63,095 nucleotides of DNA. It comes from Plectonema radiosum NIES-515. Its GTDB lineage: Bacteria > Cyanobacteriota > Cyanobacteriia > Cyanobacteriales > Nostocaceae. This document shows positions 16,854 to 25,755 of the stretch, piece after piece (the first letter of the stretch is position 1; each line of letters starts with the position of its first letter). The stretch spans positions 1 to 63,095 of the forward strand of contig NZ_JAOWRF010000001.1 of NCBI RefSeq assembly GCF_025753815.1. Direction: 5' to 3'. Made by a program: the position numbers and the translations under genes. The notes under the pieces were generated by a model. That model had not been told where the DNA came from, did no database searches, and saw only the letters and a list, made by a program, of their open reading frames with translations.

Positions 16854-16890
16854 TACTAGAATCCCCGCCATTTATGGCTGGGGAGTGTCA
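16700..16890 (+). ncRNA. Probable omega/reRNA region at the right end of the tnpB element
   Basis: In TnpB elements the guide scaffold comes from the 3' end of tnpB through the right-end hairpin, and the guide lies just beyond. The hairpin at 16863-16883 marks that position here. The limits are inferred from the family, not from a recognised consensus. Confidence 0.4.
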
Positions 16891-16891
16891 A

Positions 16892-18058
16892 TCAATGCCT
16901 CATACCCAACTTCTGAACTTCAACTGAAGACTCAAGTTGCTCCATAGCACGGACGCGAGGGAGGACGTTTTGACAAAAGCCCTGCATCTCAGCAAGCGTT
17001 GGCCAACCCGACAAGATAAATTCGTTAACACCTGCAAATTTGTAACGCATGAGCTCGTTTGCTACCTCGTCGAAACTTCCTACCAGTGCCAATGCTGGTC
17101 CTCCACGGTAAGGCACTGCCCCACTCCAGAGATTGGGTCCGAGCCACTCTGAGTCTGCTTTTTGGGCTAATTCATAAGTGGACTTAATCGCAACCGAATC
17201 TGACTTCTCAACCACAGTTCTAATAAAGTCCTTCCACTTGAGATCCGGATTTTCTACAACCCGGAAAGCTGCTTCAATGGACTCCTCACGTGTTTTACGC
17301 GCGATGACCGACATCCGAAGTCCTGTACGAATCCTTCCTACGTGGTCAGTTTGAGCGATCGAACTGTGACTTGCTGCAATTTTTTCAGGCGTATCGCCGT
17401 ACCTCAGCCAACACTGTGCATGCTCAGATGCCGTATGATTGGCGATCTTTGAATTACCGCTCAGATAAATCTTGGGCTGGCGAACCCCCAGACGAAGCGA
17501 AGTAAACTTGGTGTTTAACTGAGCGTCTTTGAGTTGATAATGCTTACCTGCATAATTCAATGGGCTTGTCCCATTCCAAAGAGCCGAGCAAATATCAAGA
17601 TACTCCCCTGCTCGCTCGAACCGCTCATCATGCGAAAGGAAGTCCCCGTAATACGCTTGCTCAACTGGAGAAAATCCACAGATCATGTTGAGACTGATCC
17701 GACCATTCAAAAGATGCGAAAGCGTATTAACTTGCTGCACAAAAAGCGTTGGCGACATCAGACCTGATCGGTAAGCCAGCATGAATGCGACTCGCTCGGT
17801 ATGCGCTGATAGCCTTCCTAAAAGCCCTATAGGATCAGGCATATGAAAACCAAACGGTGTTAACAAAGACTCAATCTGGAGTTTGTCAGCGCAACTGACA
17901 AACTCCAGAAGAGCCTCAAGGTTAATTCCACCGGAACTATCTGCCTGGGCTTCGTTTTTCTTTGCTGCTTCAAGGGGTAATGCCCAATGAAATTCCAATT
18001 GATTAAACATAATTATGACACCTTGGGTAATTGGTTTACGATTGTGGATTGTTGACAT
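16892..18058 (-). CDS. LLM-class flavin-dependent monooxygenase (SsuD-like)
   Basis: The 388-residue protein is a luciferase-like TIM barrel: LEFHWALPLE, SLLTPFGFHMPDPIGLLGRLSAHTERVAFMLAYRSG, LSHLLNGRISLNMICGFSPVEQAYYGDFLSHDERFERAGEYLDI and KHYQLKDAQ match alkanesulfonate monooxygenases and relatives. They use FMNH2 and oxygen to oxygenate C-S, C-N or aldehyde carbons. It lies last in the minus-strand ATP-grasp block. ATG 18058 gives an N-terminal extension; ATG 18010 (MFNQLEFHW) is an alternative. The stop lies at the very edge of the tnpB element, so the last residues may have been altered by the insertion. Confidence 0.85.
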   Translation of the reverse strand: MSTIHNRKPITQGVIIMFNQLEFHWALPLEAAKKNEAQADSSGGINLEALLEFVSCADKLQIESLLTPFGFHMPDPIGLLGRLSAHTERVAFMLAYRSGLMSPTLFVQQVNTLSHLLNGRISLNMICGFSPVEQAYYGDFLSHDERFERAGEYLDICSALWNGTSPLNYAGKHYQLKDAQLNTKFTSLRLGVRQPKIYLSGNSKIANHTASEHAQCWLRYGDTPEKIAASHSSIAQTDHVGRIRTGLRMSVIARKTREESIEAAFRVVENPDLKWKDFIRTVVEKSDSVAIKSTYELAQKADSEWLGPNLWSGAVPYRGGPALALVGSFDEVANELMRYKFAGVNEFILSGWPTLAEMQGFCQNVLPRVRAMEQLESSVEVQKLGMRH

Positions 18059-18139
18059 CTCCCCCGGCTAGAAAGACCTATGAGCACTCATTCCCACTCC
18101 CCCCCTCCCGGCAAGCGGAGAGGGGAGCGTTTGCTTTAC

Positions 18140-19381
18140 TCAAATGCGGGGTGGGGTTCTTAATTTTTGATTTATGCTCACAGGTCTATTAGTTTTCGAT
18201 TGAGCTTTCAAACGTTTGTAGATCCAGGCAATATACGCTGCGGCTACTAGGCTACTCAAAATAAACAAGGATTTGGTTCCCAGACGACCAGAACCTAAGG
18301 CTACCAAGATACCTGCTAATGGCAGGCTTAGTTGGTTTAACAGCACAATTAATCCTATGGTTTTGCCTAGATGATGGCTAGGAATCCATTGAACCCGCTC
18401 GGTGCGGATATATACATTAAATAAACCAGTAGAACCGGAGGCTAATGCGTAGCCCAGCACAAATAGATAGAAATTATTAGCAAGACCCATTAACATACCT
18501 CCACACAAGACGGCAAGGTAAGCAGTAATACCCAAGCTGAACACGCTAAAGTGCTTAGTTAATTTAGGCATGAGCAAAAAGGAGACTACCCCTAGCACAC
18601 CCGCAGTGGTATTTAAAATGGCAAAGTAACTGTCAGGCTTATTAAAAGTACCAGTGATTAATGGCGCACCAGTTGCTAGCGCTATGCCAATAATCAGGTT
18701 AACTAGAATGCTGAGTGCCGTTAAGGTCAGCAGGTTGGGATAGTCTAGCAGTACCTTAGCCCCTTGGACAATATCACGCCAAATCTGCTTTTGACTTGGC
18801 TTAACAATCTGTACTTTTAAGGCTGAACCTAACAATAAGACTCCTAGAAAACCTAAAGCGAATACACCTGCGGCAACCAATAAAAATTCTTGGTTTTTTA
18901 GATACAGTGCCAACATCGCAGCTAGCGCAGGACCAAGAATGGCAGAAGTTTGATCAATCCCTTGAAGGATACTTTGTGCTTTGGGTAAATCTGCCTTACT
19001 TACCAGTTTTGGAACGGTGGATTCCATTGCAATAAAGGCTTGTGCATAAAAAAACGCACAAATACTCATCACCAGACTGACGATGACGAATATGTTGTCG
19101 GGAAATAGCTTTATCAACAAGAAACCCAACAAACAAATTGTCATCCGCACAAAATCGGCGAGTAAATAAACTTTTTTGCCACCCAAGCGATCGCTAAAAG
19201 CTCCAGCAATGGGGAGAGAAAGCACTCGCGGAGTCCATTCAATAAAAAAAGCCAACCCAACCAGAGAAACATTTTGAGTGCTTTTATAAATGATTAATGG
19301 AACCGCGAACAATAAAAACTGGTCACCCAAAGCGGAACAAAAACGTGACACTAGAAACTGGATAATTTTGAGATTAGTCAC
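18140..19381 (-). CDS. MFS transporter, likely exporter (EntS/MFS_3-like)
   Basis: The 413-residue protein has about 12 hydrophobic segments and the MFS loop-2/3 motif FSDRLGGKKVYLLADFVR after the second helix. LVGLAFFIEWTPRVLSLPIAG and AQSILQGIDQTSAILGPALAAML resemble the enterobactin-exporter-like group. It lies between the luciferase-like gene and the third ATP-grasp gene on the same strand (gaps 81 and 89 bp), so it is likely to export the product of that block. The substrate is unknown. Confidence 0.88.
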   Translation of the reverse strand: MTNLKIIQFLVSRFCSALGDQFLLFAVPLIIYKSTQNVSLVGLAFFIEWTPRVLSLPIAGAFSDRLGGKKVYLLADFVRMTICLLGFLLIKLFPDNIFVIVSLVMSICAFFYAQAFIAMESTVPKLVSKADLPKAQSILQGIDQTSAILGPALAAMLALYLKNQEFLLVAAGVFALGFLGVLLLGSALKVQIVKPSQKQIWRDIVQGAKVLLDYPNLLTLTALSILVNLIIGIALATGAPLITGTFNKPDSYFAILNTTAGVLGVVSFLLMPKLTKHFSVFSLGITAYLAVLCGGMLMGLANNFYLFVLGYALASGSTGLFNVYIRTERVQWIPSHHLGKTIGLIVLLNQLSLPLAGILVALGSGRLGTKSLFILSSLVAAAYIAWIYKRLKAQSKTNRPVSINQKLRTPPRI

Positions 19382-19470
19382 AATTTGCCTGTCTGTCGTA
19401 ATTACTGATCAATAAAAGCTGTTAACAAGAGCGGTGAAGCCTTGCAAGCATTCACCTCCAAGGCTTACAC

Positions 19471-20688
19471 TCAACTCTTGATTGGTTCAATATTGACTTG
19501 AGCAAACAGTTCTTCTAGAAAAGCCTGTAACGACTCGCTGCTGTTACTACCTACAACACCAGCCAGTGGAATTTCAATTGCTTGGTAGCTAATGTGCTTG
19601 GGCAACTTTTGCTCTGTAGACAGTTGTTGCCAGCGTATTACATAGGGATGATTGTGAAAGCTCTCATGTCCAAAGATGCGACAGTAATCTGCTTGATAAT
19701 GATGCCCAGGAAAAACATACCAACCAAATTTTTTCCCTGTATTAGACGTTTCTGGCAACTGAAACTGCTCACCCAAACATATTTTTAGTTCTGCTGAAGG
19801 CAGATGAATGCCTGTAGCTAAATTAAAAGTATCAACTACATCAGCACCACCCACTCGGTTAGCAACCTCTAAAAACACCAAACCGCTGTCAGTAGCGATC
19901 GCTTCTAAGTGGAAGCTGCCGTGGGTGAGTTCAACTGCACTCAAAACTCGACTGACCCATGCTTTGTCTTCGGTGCTGATATCAATTTGGACAGACCCCA
20001 AAGGCTTACCATTAGCATATCCCAGACAGTCACCTACATATTGACTGGCAAGTACAACTTTAACTTTCCCATCCTGCACCAAACCATCGAAATGGATGAT
20101 AGGTCCTTGGATAAATTCTTCCACTTCAAACTGTGCCAAATTGGGGTTTTCCCGATCCAACAAATCAATTCCGGTATTTCGCACATGTAAAGCTAAAAGC
20201 AATGAGTTAACAGAAGGAAATACTTTCACATTTTCGCTGGATGCACCATCAATTGGTTTGAGTACTACCTGGTCGTGCCACTTTGGAAGTTGTTCCAATT
20301 GTGATAGACACAAAAATTTCGGCACGCGAATTCCTTCTGCTGCTACCATCGCTTTCATGATGACTTTGTTGCGGACTTTTTCTACTTGCGCTAGGGTAGC
20401 TCCTGGGATACCAAAATGTTCTCGGATTTGAGCAGCATCGAGTAATTCGTATTCAGATAATGATATAACTCGCTCAAACTGCAACTGCTGTTGTTCCATC
20501 AACGCAATCACTTCATCTCCGGTTTTAGCAACCCCAGGACGTATCAACTTTCTACAGTTCAAAAAATCAGGAATATTAGTCAGCGCTGTTTCAGTACCAA
20601 CATAAGTAACTTTGTGACGGTTATGATCTATGCCATGATGGTAATCAATTTTGTGATAGGGAATGCGGTGTAAAATCAAAATTTTCAT
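19471..20688 (-). CDS. ATP-grasp ligase (third of three)
   Basis: The 405-residue protein has a complete ATP-grasp layout: an N-terminal pre-grasp domain (MKILILHRIPYHKIDYHHG), NKVIMKAMVAAEGIRVPKF, the nucleotide-binding lysine in VVLKPIDGAS (Lys144), the VEEFI loop (Glu191), and the magnesium site FLEVANRVGGADV with Glu274, Asn277 and Arg278. The pattern is that of the carnosine-synthase/BacD-like group that joins a carboxylate to an amine through an acyl phosphate. It belongs to the minus-strand block. Substrates are unknown. Confidence 0.88.
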   Translation of the reverse strand: MKILILHRIPYHKIDYHHGIDHNRHKVTYVGTETALTNIPDFLNCRKLIRPGVAKTGDEVIALMEQQQLQFERVISLSEYELLDAAQIREHFGIPGATLAQVEKVRNKVIMKAMVAAEGIRVPKFLCLSQLEQLPKWHDQVVLKPIDGASSENVKVFPSVNSLLLALHVRNTGIDLLDRENPNLAQFEVEEFIQGPIIHFDGLVQDGKVKVVLASQYVGDCLGYANGKPLGSVQIDISTEDKAWVSRVLSAVELTHGSFHLEAIATDSGLVFLEVANRVGGADVVDTFNLATGIHLPSAELKICLGEQFQLPETSNTGKKFGWYVFPGHHYQADYCRIFGHESFHNHPYVIRWQQLSTEQKLPKHISYQAIEIPLAGVVGSNSSESLQAFLEELFAQVNIEPIKS

Positions 20689-20865
20689 TCTTTTTCCTCG
20701 GTTTTACTTACAACATAAGCAGGAAATAACGAAAGCATGAAAAGTACAAGTACTTATGCTTTTAGTGATAAGTCAGTACTCAGTAAATTATGCTAGATCA
20801 TTAAGATCTCAGGATTTTCAAGATAGAATTACGCACAATTTGGTTTACCTGTCAATGCGTTAGTC

Positions 20866-22215
20866 CTACTTGCTTAAACAGCTAAAAACATCTTGTTTTT
20901 TTTCTTGATACAAGTAGGGAGCTATAACCTGCTTCCAACAATCACTAATGGCAGTCTTCAGGGCTAAAATATCTAGCTCGGCGTTAGGACTGTAAACACA
21001 AACCATTGCGATAAAATCACCATTATCCTTGGGAATGGCTCTCACCCAGTTTCCTAGACTCGGCAGAAGCGTGAAACCAAACCACTCCAGCTCGTGGTTA
21101 ATTCCAGCTTTGTTGTATAAATCTAAAGCCTTTTTAAACAGACGTTCTGGTTCATATTCATCTGCTGCTAAGTCGAGATAACCGTCATGGGCAGAGCCAA
21201 GCATGATTGTAGCTGCAATTCCTTGGGGAGCAGGTAATTGCTTCGGCAAGGGTTGACCTAATGCTCTATCAACCCAAAGATGATAAAAATTCAAACCGTA
21301 CACCCGTTCGGCAAGCGACCAAATTTTCATACCAGCAGGACGACGGTTGGGTTCCACAACAGCAGCTTGAGTAGCATCTGTGTCAATCTTGATTTCATTA
21401 TGGAAAGGTCCATGACACTGCCCTACCAGCAGATTAGCTAGCTTCCCAACTCGAGTCAGTAAATGCTCTTGAGTTTGGCTCAGTCTAGCTGGTAAAATCT
21501 GACCAGTTTCTACCGGGTAACGACCACTAGCAGTGCATTTTTCTGTAGTAAAGCACAAGTGTCCCAGCCCATCAAAGGAATACTCCTGCTGCAATGGAAT
21601 TACCTGTTCGCAGATAATGCCATCAGAGAAATAAGGCTCAACTTCTTGCAAAGCTTGCCGCAAGTCTGCGTTGGCATTTAGAAATACTACTCCCCGGTTA
21701 TTTCCTTCACAGGCTGGTTTTAATACAACACCACCAGGGTAGCGACGCACAAATTCTATTAACTCGTCAGCGTTATGGATAGTGGTATGGGCAGGAATAA
21801 ACATGTCTTGAGGTTCTAATATTGACCGATATTCAGCTTCGATCTGACGATAAAGAATTTTGGAAAAAGCCCCCCCTGCCAAAGTGGCATCATCTACAGG
21901 CAAGTTCAACTGTTCTAATAACTGGGCACCACTTTGAACTGCATTGTCGGAGAATACCAAACCACCCCGCAACTGTTTAAGAAAGGGAGCCAGTGCCTTA
22001 AGACCAGTAGTAACAAAGTCTGAGCTACGGGGATCTAGCGCTAATACAAGGTCAGCGATCGCATAATCATGCGGTTCTGGATTGGCACGCAGCAGAAGTG
22101 TTTTGATACCATAACGCTCATAAGCATACCGTCGCATAGCAACCACATCATCAATGCGGCTGAGGTTGTAATCAATAATCAGCAAAAAAGAATCGGAACT
22201 TTGTGTCATAGTCAC
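20866..22215 (-). CDS. ATP-grasp ligase (second of three)
   Basis: The 449-residue protein begins FLLIIDYNLSRIDDVVAMRRYAYERYG, the pre-grasp domain. It then has GGVVLKPACEGNNRGVVFL (Lys166), IICEQVIPLQQEYSFDG (Glu203), and the metal-binding VVEPNRRPAGMKIWSLA with Glu288, Asn290 and Arg292. The RPAG ending differs from the RVGG of the other two ligases, so it likely acts on a different acceptor. It lies 177 bp from the next gene and 155 bp from the previous one, both on the same strand. Confidence 0.87.
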   Translation of the reverse strand: MTMTQSSDSFLLIIDYNLSRIDDVVAMRRYAYERYGIKTLLLRANPEPHDYAIADLVLALDPRSSDFVTTGLKALAPFLKQLRGGLVFSDNAVQSGAQLLEQLNLPVDDATLAGGAFSKILYRQIEAEYRSILEPQDMFIPAHTTIHNADELIEFVRRYPGGVVLKPACEGNNRGVVFLNANADLRQALQEVEPYFSDGIICEQVIPLQQEYSFDGLGHLCFTTEKCTASGRYPVETGQILPARLSQTQEHLLTRVGKLANLLVGQCHGPFHNEIKIDTDATQAAVVEPNRRPAGMKIWSLAERVYGLNFYHLWVDRALGQPLPKQLPAPQGIAATIMLGSAHDGYLDLAADEYEPERLFKKALDLYNKAGINHELEWFGFTLLPSLGNWVRAIPKDNGDFIAMVCVYSPNAELDILALKTAISDCWKQVIAPYLYQEKKQDVFSCLSK

Positions 22216-22275
22216 TATATTGTTTTTGCGGTAATTTCATCCCGGCAATCTCAAATAGACAAACATCGTAGAAAA

Positions 22276-22350
22276 GACGTAGAGACGTAGCGGTTATTGC
22301 GTCTCTACAAGGGTTTCGGGCAATGCATAATAAGCGGTCGATGTCTAATG
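22276..22350. repeat. Partial AGACATCTCC-family repeat between two ATP-grasp genes
   Basis: The piece reads GTAGAGACGTAGCGG...TCTCTACAAGGGTTTCGGGCAATGCATAATAAGC...TCGATGTCTAAT and matches the right half of the element at 42950-43042. It fills much of the 155-bp gap and could affect expression of the downstream genes. Confidence 0.6.
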
Positions 22351-22370
22351 GTAAGTTGCCAATTGTGGTA

Positions 22371-23684
22371 TTACTCGTAATCCACTTGAATGGCATTTCG
22401 AGATTCGATGATTAATTTTGGGAGCAGTTCATTTGTTTTGTTTTGGGGGATAGCCCATAAAACCTGTCCGAGAAACACTTCTCGTGCCATCTCTACCACC
22501 TCTGTACCTGTCTTTAAAGACACCTGGACTAAATCCGGTTCGAGGCAGCAGTTCACTTGTTTAATCGCACTAATCCGACCTGGTTTGGCAAAATAAACCC
22601 GAAAATAACTGCTCATTGCACTTGGTTGATAAGTTTCAGTACCCAGGTCAAAGTTTGCCAGTCGAGCTTTTTGCTGTAGCTTTTCCTCTGGTTTCTGATA
22701 CAGCAGATTATCCAGCCATAATTGGGTCATGCTGACCCCCTGGGTCAATATACTGACACTGGGTGAGATTAACGCACCTCCAACTCGAGGATTGATTTCA
22801 ATTACTTCCCAGCGATCGTTGTAACATCGTGCCTCCAGATGATAGCAACCCCATTGCAACTGCAACTCTTGGAAAATTTGGGCAGTCCAAGCTCTGGCTT
22901 TCTGTAGCTGCACCTCATCCAAGTGAATGGGTGGTGTAACACAGGCATTTTCCAAAACCGCACTCCCAGATTCGTCTATCTCCACTTTTTCATGAATGGC
23001 AACGACGAACATCTCCCCATCAACAGCAATAATCTCAAAGCTAAACTCCTGTCCAGCAATGTAATCTTCTGCCATAAAACCGCGATTGGCAGAAAATATG
23101 GAACGGTATGTCAAGTCGGTTGCTATCTCGCTTTGAATCTTTTCGATATCTTGCCAGCTTTTATCTGCGGTTAAGGGAAAAGTGCCGTAGGAAGCAATAC
23201 CTGTCACTGGTTTAACAAAAGCAGGTTTAGATGAAGCTTGCAAGTTTGCCCATGTATGTTCGTCAAGTAATACACAATCAACTTGACTGAGACCTACTTG
23301 ATGTAACTGCTGCCGTAATTCATATTTATTCAACAGCAGTTCGACTTGAGCTGGTTCCATATCAGCAATACCTAAAATTTGATTGGCTTTTGCCATGAGG
23401 GTGCGATACCCTTCCCAAACACTTAGGCAACAGACTATGTGGTAACCCTGTACTGCTAATTCTTGCATTACTTGCTCCACATCTTGCCATGTTAGTGCAT
23501 GGGTTTGCGAAAGCGCAAACCACGCACTTTTTTCCTGCAATTCTTGAATCCGGTGGTTATTAGCCGACAGAGGAAGGGAAGAGAGTACAAAACTCTCTAA
23601 CCCGCGTGTCGCAGCATTGCTAATCACCTCTTCGATAAAGGAGTAACCGCAGTGACTTAGCAATAAGACACCTGTTTTGCTCAT
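22371..23684 (-). CDS. ATP-grasp ligase (first of three)
   Basis: The 437-residue protein shows KPAFVKPVTGIASYGTFPL (Lys158), FMAEDYIAGQEFSFEII (Glu206) and the metal-site motif VIEINPRVGGALISP (Glu296, Asn298, Arg300), as in the carnosine-synthase/D-Ala-ligase-like ATP-grasp fold. It probably forms an amide, ester or thioester from a carboxylate. Its ATG lies only 7 bp after the diiron-oxidase stop, so the two are very likely translated from one message. Substrates cannot be deduced. Confidence 0.9.
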   Translation of the reverse strand: MSKTGVLLLSHCGYSFIEEVISNAATRGLESFVLSSLPLSANNHRIQELQEKSAWFALSQTHALTWQDVEQVMQELAVQGYHIVCCLSVWEGYRTLMAKANQILGIADMEPAQVELLLNKYELRQQLHQVGLSQVDCVLLDEHTWANLQASSKPAFVKPVTGIASYGTFPLTADKSWQDIEKIQSEIATDLTYRSIFSANRGFMAEDYIAGQEFSFEIIAVDGEMFVVAIHEKVEIDESGSAVLENACVTPPIHLDEVQLQKARAWTAQIFQELQLQWGCYHLEARCYNDRWEVIEINPRVGGALISPSVSILTQGVSMTQLWLDNLLYQKPEEKLQQKARLANFDLGTETYQPSAMSSYFRVYFAKPGRISAIKQVNCCLEPDLVQVSLKTGTEVVEMAREVFLGQVLWAIPQNKTNELLPKLIIESRNAIQVDYE

Positions 23685-23691
23685 AATTTCC

Positions 23692-24444
23692 TTATGCTAC
23701 TAATTCTTTGGGAGCCGACTCAACGATATCTGCATAAATTTCACGGAAGTACATAGCCAGGATTTCCTGTTGTTCTTCCAGGTATTTCTTCAGGTTGGCA
23801 ATGTCTTGCTCGTTCTTGATGATGTAACGAATGGCATTCCATACCTCACCTGGATGGTCATCATTAGTATCGGTATAAGAATGAGCAATTTGACCGCCAA
23901 TTTGGTTCTCACCAATGGATTTTTTCATGGCATCAATTTTTTTCGGCTCCATTTTGACGTTGACATATTCCACGAGATAGGAATAAGCCAAAACACCAAG
24001 GGAACCTTCGTGATCCAATAGATAAGAGAAGAAACCAACTAATAATTTGGTAGATAGGTAGGGTTCAGTATTCAGCAAATCTTCACGGGATACACCAGCT
24101 TTCTCCAAGTCCTGGATAAACAGCTCATCATGCAACATTTCTTCCATTTCGTAGTTTGCCCAAATCTGCGCGGCTTCTGGACTTTGTTTGGCGATTTCCG
24201 CTATGGCTTTGGATTCAACTACCCGTAAAAGGCGAATACGCCAGACAGTTTCAATCAAGTGGCGTTGATAATACCGTTGATTTACTTGTTCGTCTTCAAA
24301 GTGGTTAGCAAAAGGAATTGTTTGTTGCCATTTCTCAATTTGCCGATCGAGGAAAGCATCAATTTCCTGACGCAGATTAATAGATCCGACTGGATTTAAG
24401 AAAGGTTTTTTACGAACTAAGCCAGTATTTTGACAACGATTCAT
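23692..24444 (-). CDS. Haem-oxygenase-like diiron oxidase (HDO/iron-containing redox enzyme family)
   Basis: The 250-residue, almost all-helical protein starts at ATG 24444 with GGAGAC just upstream. Candidate iron ligands in order are Glu65 (HLIE), Glu102/His105 (EEMLHDE), Glu159 (LVEYVN), His188, and Asp196/His197 in DTNDDHPGEVW. The last motif is typical of Haem_oxygenas_2 proteins. Known members cleave C-C bonds, make N-oxides, or decarboxylate amino and fatty acids using oxygen and two irons. The 2Fe-2S ferredoxin upstream is a natural electron donor. The exact reaction is unknown. A decayed copy lies upstream. Confidence 0.8.
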   Translation of the reverse strand: MNRCQNTGLVRKKPFLNPVGSINLRQEIDAFLDRQIEKWQQTIPFANHFEDEQVNQRYYQRHLIETVWRIRLLRVVESKAIAEIAKQSPEAAQIWANYEMEEMLHDELFIQDLEKAGVSREDLLNTEPYLSTKLLVGFFSYLLDHEGSLGVLAYSYLVEYVNVKMEPKKIDAMKKSIGENQIGGQIAHSYTDTNDDHPGEVWNAIRYIIKNEQDIANLKKYLEEQQEILAMYFREIYADIVESAPKELVA

Positions 24445-24731
24445 GTTTAGTCTCCTGTTAGTGGTTGACGTTAGTGAGAATGGGAAAAAATTAGTCAAAA
24501 GTCTAAAATTTAGACACGAAATAGCATTCCCAGGGCTAATTGATACCAAATCCAGTTTTTAATCCCCTTTATTTTTTAGCCCCACTCAACGCAGACTTTG
24601 TTTGTCTAGCTCCAATCTTATAGACTGAGGAAAAAGAGGGTGTTAAAAGATTAGTTGGGATAAAATCTAGGTTTTGGTAATTGTTTATCTAGTTAGAGAG
24701 ACACGATAAATCGCCGTCTAAATCAGAAAAT
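24445..24731. other. Intergenic region between the diiron oxidase and its decayed copy
   Basis: No gene is visible. The bases just upstream of the intact gene (TCTCCTGTTAGTGGTTGACGTTAG on the plus strand) resemble those upstream of the decayed copy (TTTAGTGTTAGTGATTGACGGTATTAG near 25089-25115). This suggests that the duplication included the 5' region. Confidence 0.55.
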
Positions 24732-25083
24732 TTATCCGTCAATTAGTCCTTGACGCACTACTAGTCCCTGATAAAAAATTTGCTTGACTGTCAAATCAGC
24801 GTGACTAGGCTCTTTCATTGTAAGTAGCTGTTCGAGCCAATATGGCAGAGCAGTAACCGTTCTAGGGTCACTAAATATCGGCACTTGCGTGTTTTTGTTC
24901 CAGATGATAACACCACTCATTGGCTTGTTCGCCTTCAAAGGGTATTGCATCAGAAACATTGTGGCTACTTCTATCAATGTTTGGTTCGATGAAGGCATCG
25001 ATTTGCTCACGCAAATTTGCAGATTCTATTGTTTCTAAAAAAGGTCTGCTACTGTCTAATTCTGTGTTGGAACAAAGGTTCAT
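24732..25083 (-). pseudogene. Decayed duplicate of the diiron oxidase, fused to an unrelated tail
   Basis: From ATG 25083 the frame reads MNLCSNTELDSSRPFLETIE and continues SANLREQIDAFI. This matches the start of the intact gene (MNRCQNTGLVRKKPFLNPVG, then SINLRQEIDAFLD) and continues through IPFEGEQANEWCYH, then stops at 24871. A second frame then carries a tail from about 24890 to 24732 (DPRTVTALPYWLEQLLTMKE...) that I do not recognise and that is not oxidase-like. All metal-ligand regions are missing. The copy is therefore a truncated, frameshifted paralogue. Confidence 0.75.
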
Positions 25084-25132
25084 GTTTGATTTAGTGTTAG
25101 TGATTGACGGTATTAGAGGTGAATCAAACAGT

Positions 25133-25420
25133 CTAGCTGCCAATTTGTCGAATCGTGACATCGCCTTGTAAACGACATTGACAGGCAAGTCGATAGCGCT
25201 CTTCGGGATAACCTAAGGTGGTCAAGAATCCCCGTTCTATATAATTGGCATCAGTAAGATTTGGTATGCCTTCCAGTACTTCAATAACGCATACGCCACA
25301 GGCTCCAGCGCGACAGCCAAAAGGAATAATAGTTTCATTGACTTCTTCCAAAATAGTCAGGACTGAGTTCCGAGGTAGCTCGATTAATTCACCAGAAGGC
25401 TTAATTAATACATTTGGCAT
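25133..25420 (-). CDS. 2Fe-2S plant-type ferredoxin
   Basis: The 95-residue protein starts at ATG 25420. CRAGACGVC and a downstream LACQC supply the four Cys that bind a 2Fe-2S cluster (C-x4-C-x2-C...C). It is a short soluble electron carrier. It is the first gene of the minus-strand block, so it probably feeds electrons to the diiron oxidase. A longer frame to 25456 adds 12 unlikely residues. Confidence 0.9.
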   Translation of the reverse strand: MPNVLIKPSGELIELPRNSVLTILEEVNETIIPFGCRAGACGVCVIEVLEGIPNLTDANYIERGFLTTLGYPEERYRLACQCRLQGDVTIRQIGS

Positions 25421-25755
25421 ACATCTTTTTGTTGCTTGTTGTTCAGATGAGGGCAAAACCGATTTGGTTGCACATTAGTTGGAGTTTGATAATACCAACT
25501 ATGGTTTTCATAACCAATAAATATAGTTTGTCTTGCCCTGGTGCTCATTTCGCAGGTGTAAAAATATTCCGTTTTACCTCCACGTTTATATATAGTTTCA
25601 TTGAAATCAACTTGTGCATTCTCTGTGTTTGAATTATTTGTAGCACTTGATTACATCTATATCCTGGAATACAGTTTCAGGTTTTGGCATCACCCCAGAG
25701 GGTACTCTGTGGTGAAATAAGTAAGTCGGCATATTTTCTTGGTGCAAGATGTGAG
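25421..25755. other. Gap upstream of the ferredoxin, probable promoter of the ATP-grasp block
   Basis: No coding frame is credible over these 335 bases. The region is AT-rich and should hold the promoter of the minus-strand block. I could not pick a convincing -10/-35 pair. Confidence 0.4.

Larger units (their letters stand above)
15395..16890. mobile_element. IS200/IS605-family element carrying only tnpB (IS1341-like)
   Basis: The element holds tnpB and a divergent small gene but no TnpA gene. The right end has the hairpin CCCCGCCATTTATGGCTGGGG (16863-16883) followed by AGTGTCAATCA. Near the left end is the hairpin-like GCCCCTGACTTCAGGCATGGGG (15409-15430). Exact ends are uncertain because these elements make no target duplication. 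The right end abuts the stop codon of the flavin monooxygenase gene (16892). Confidence 0.7.
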
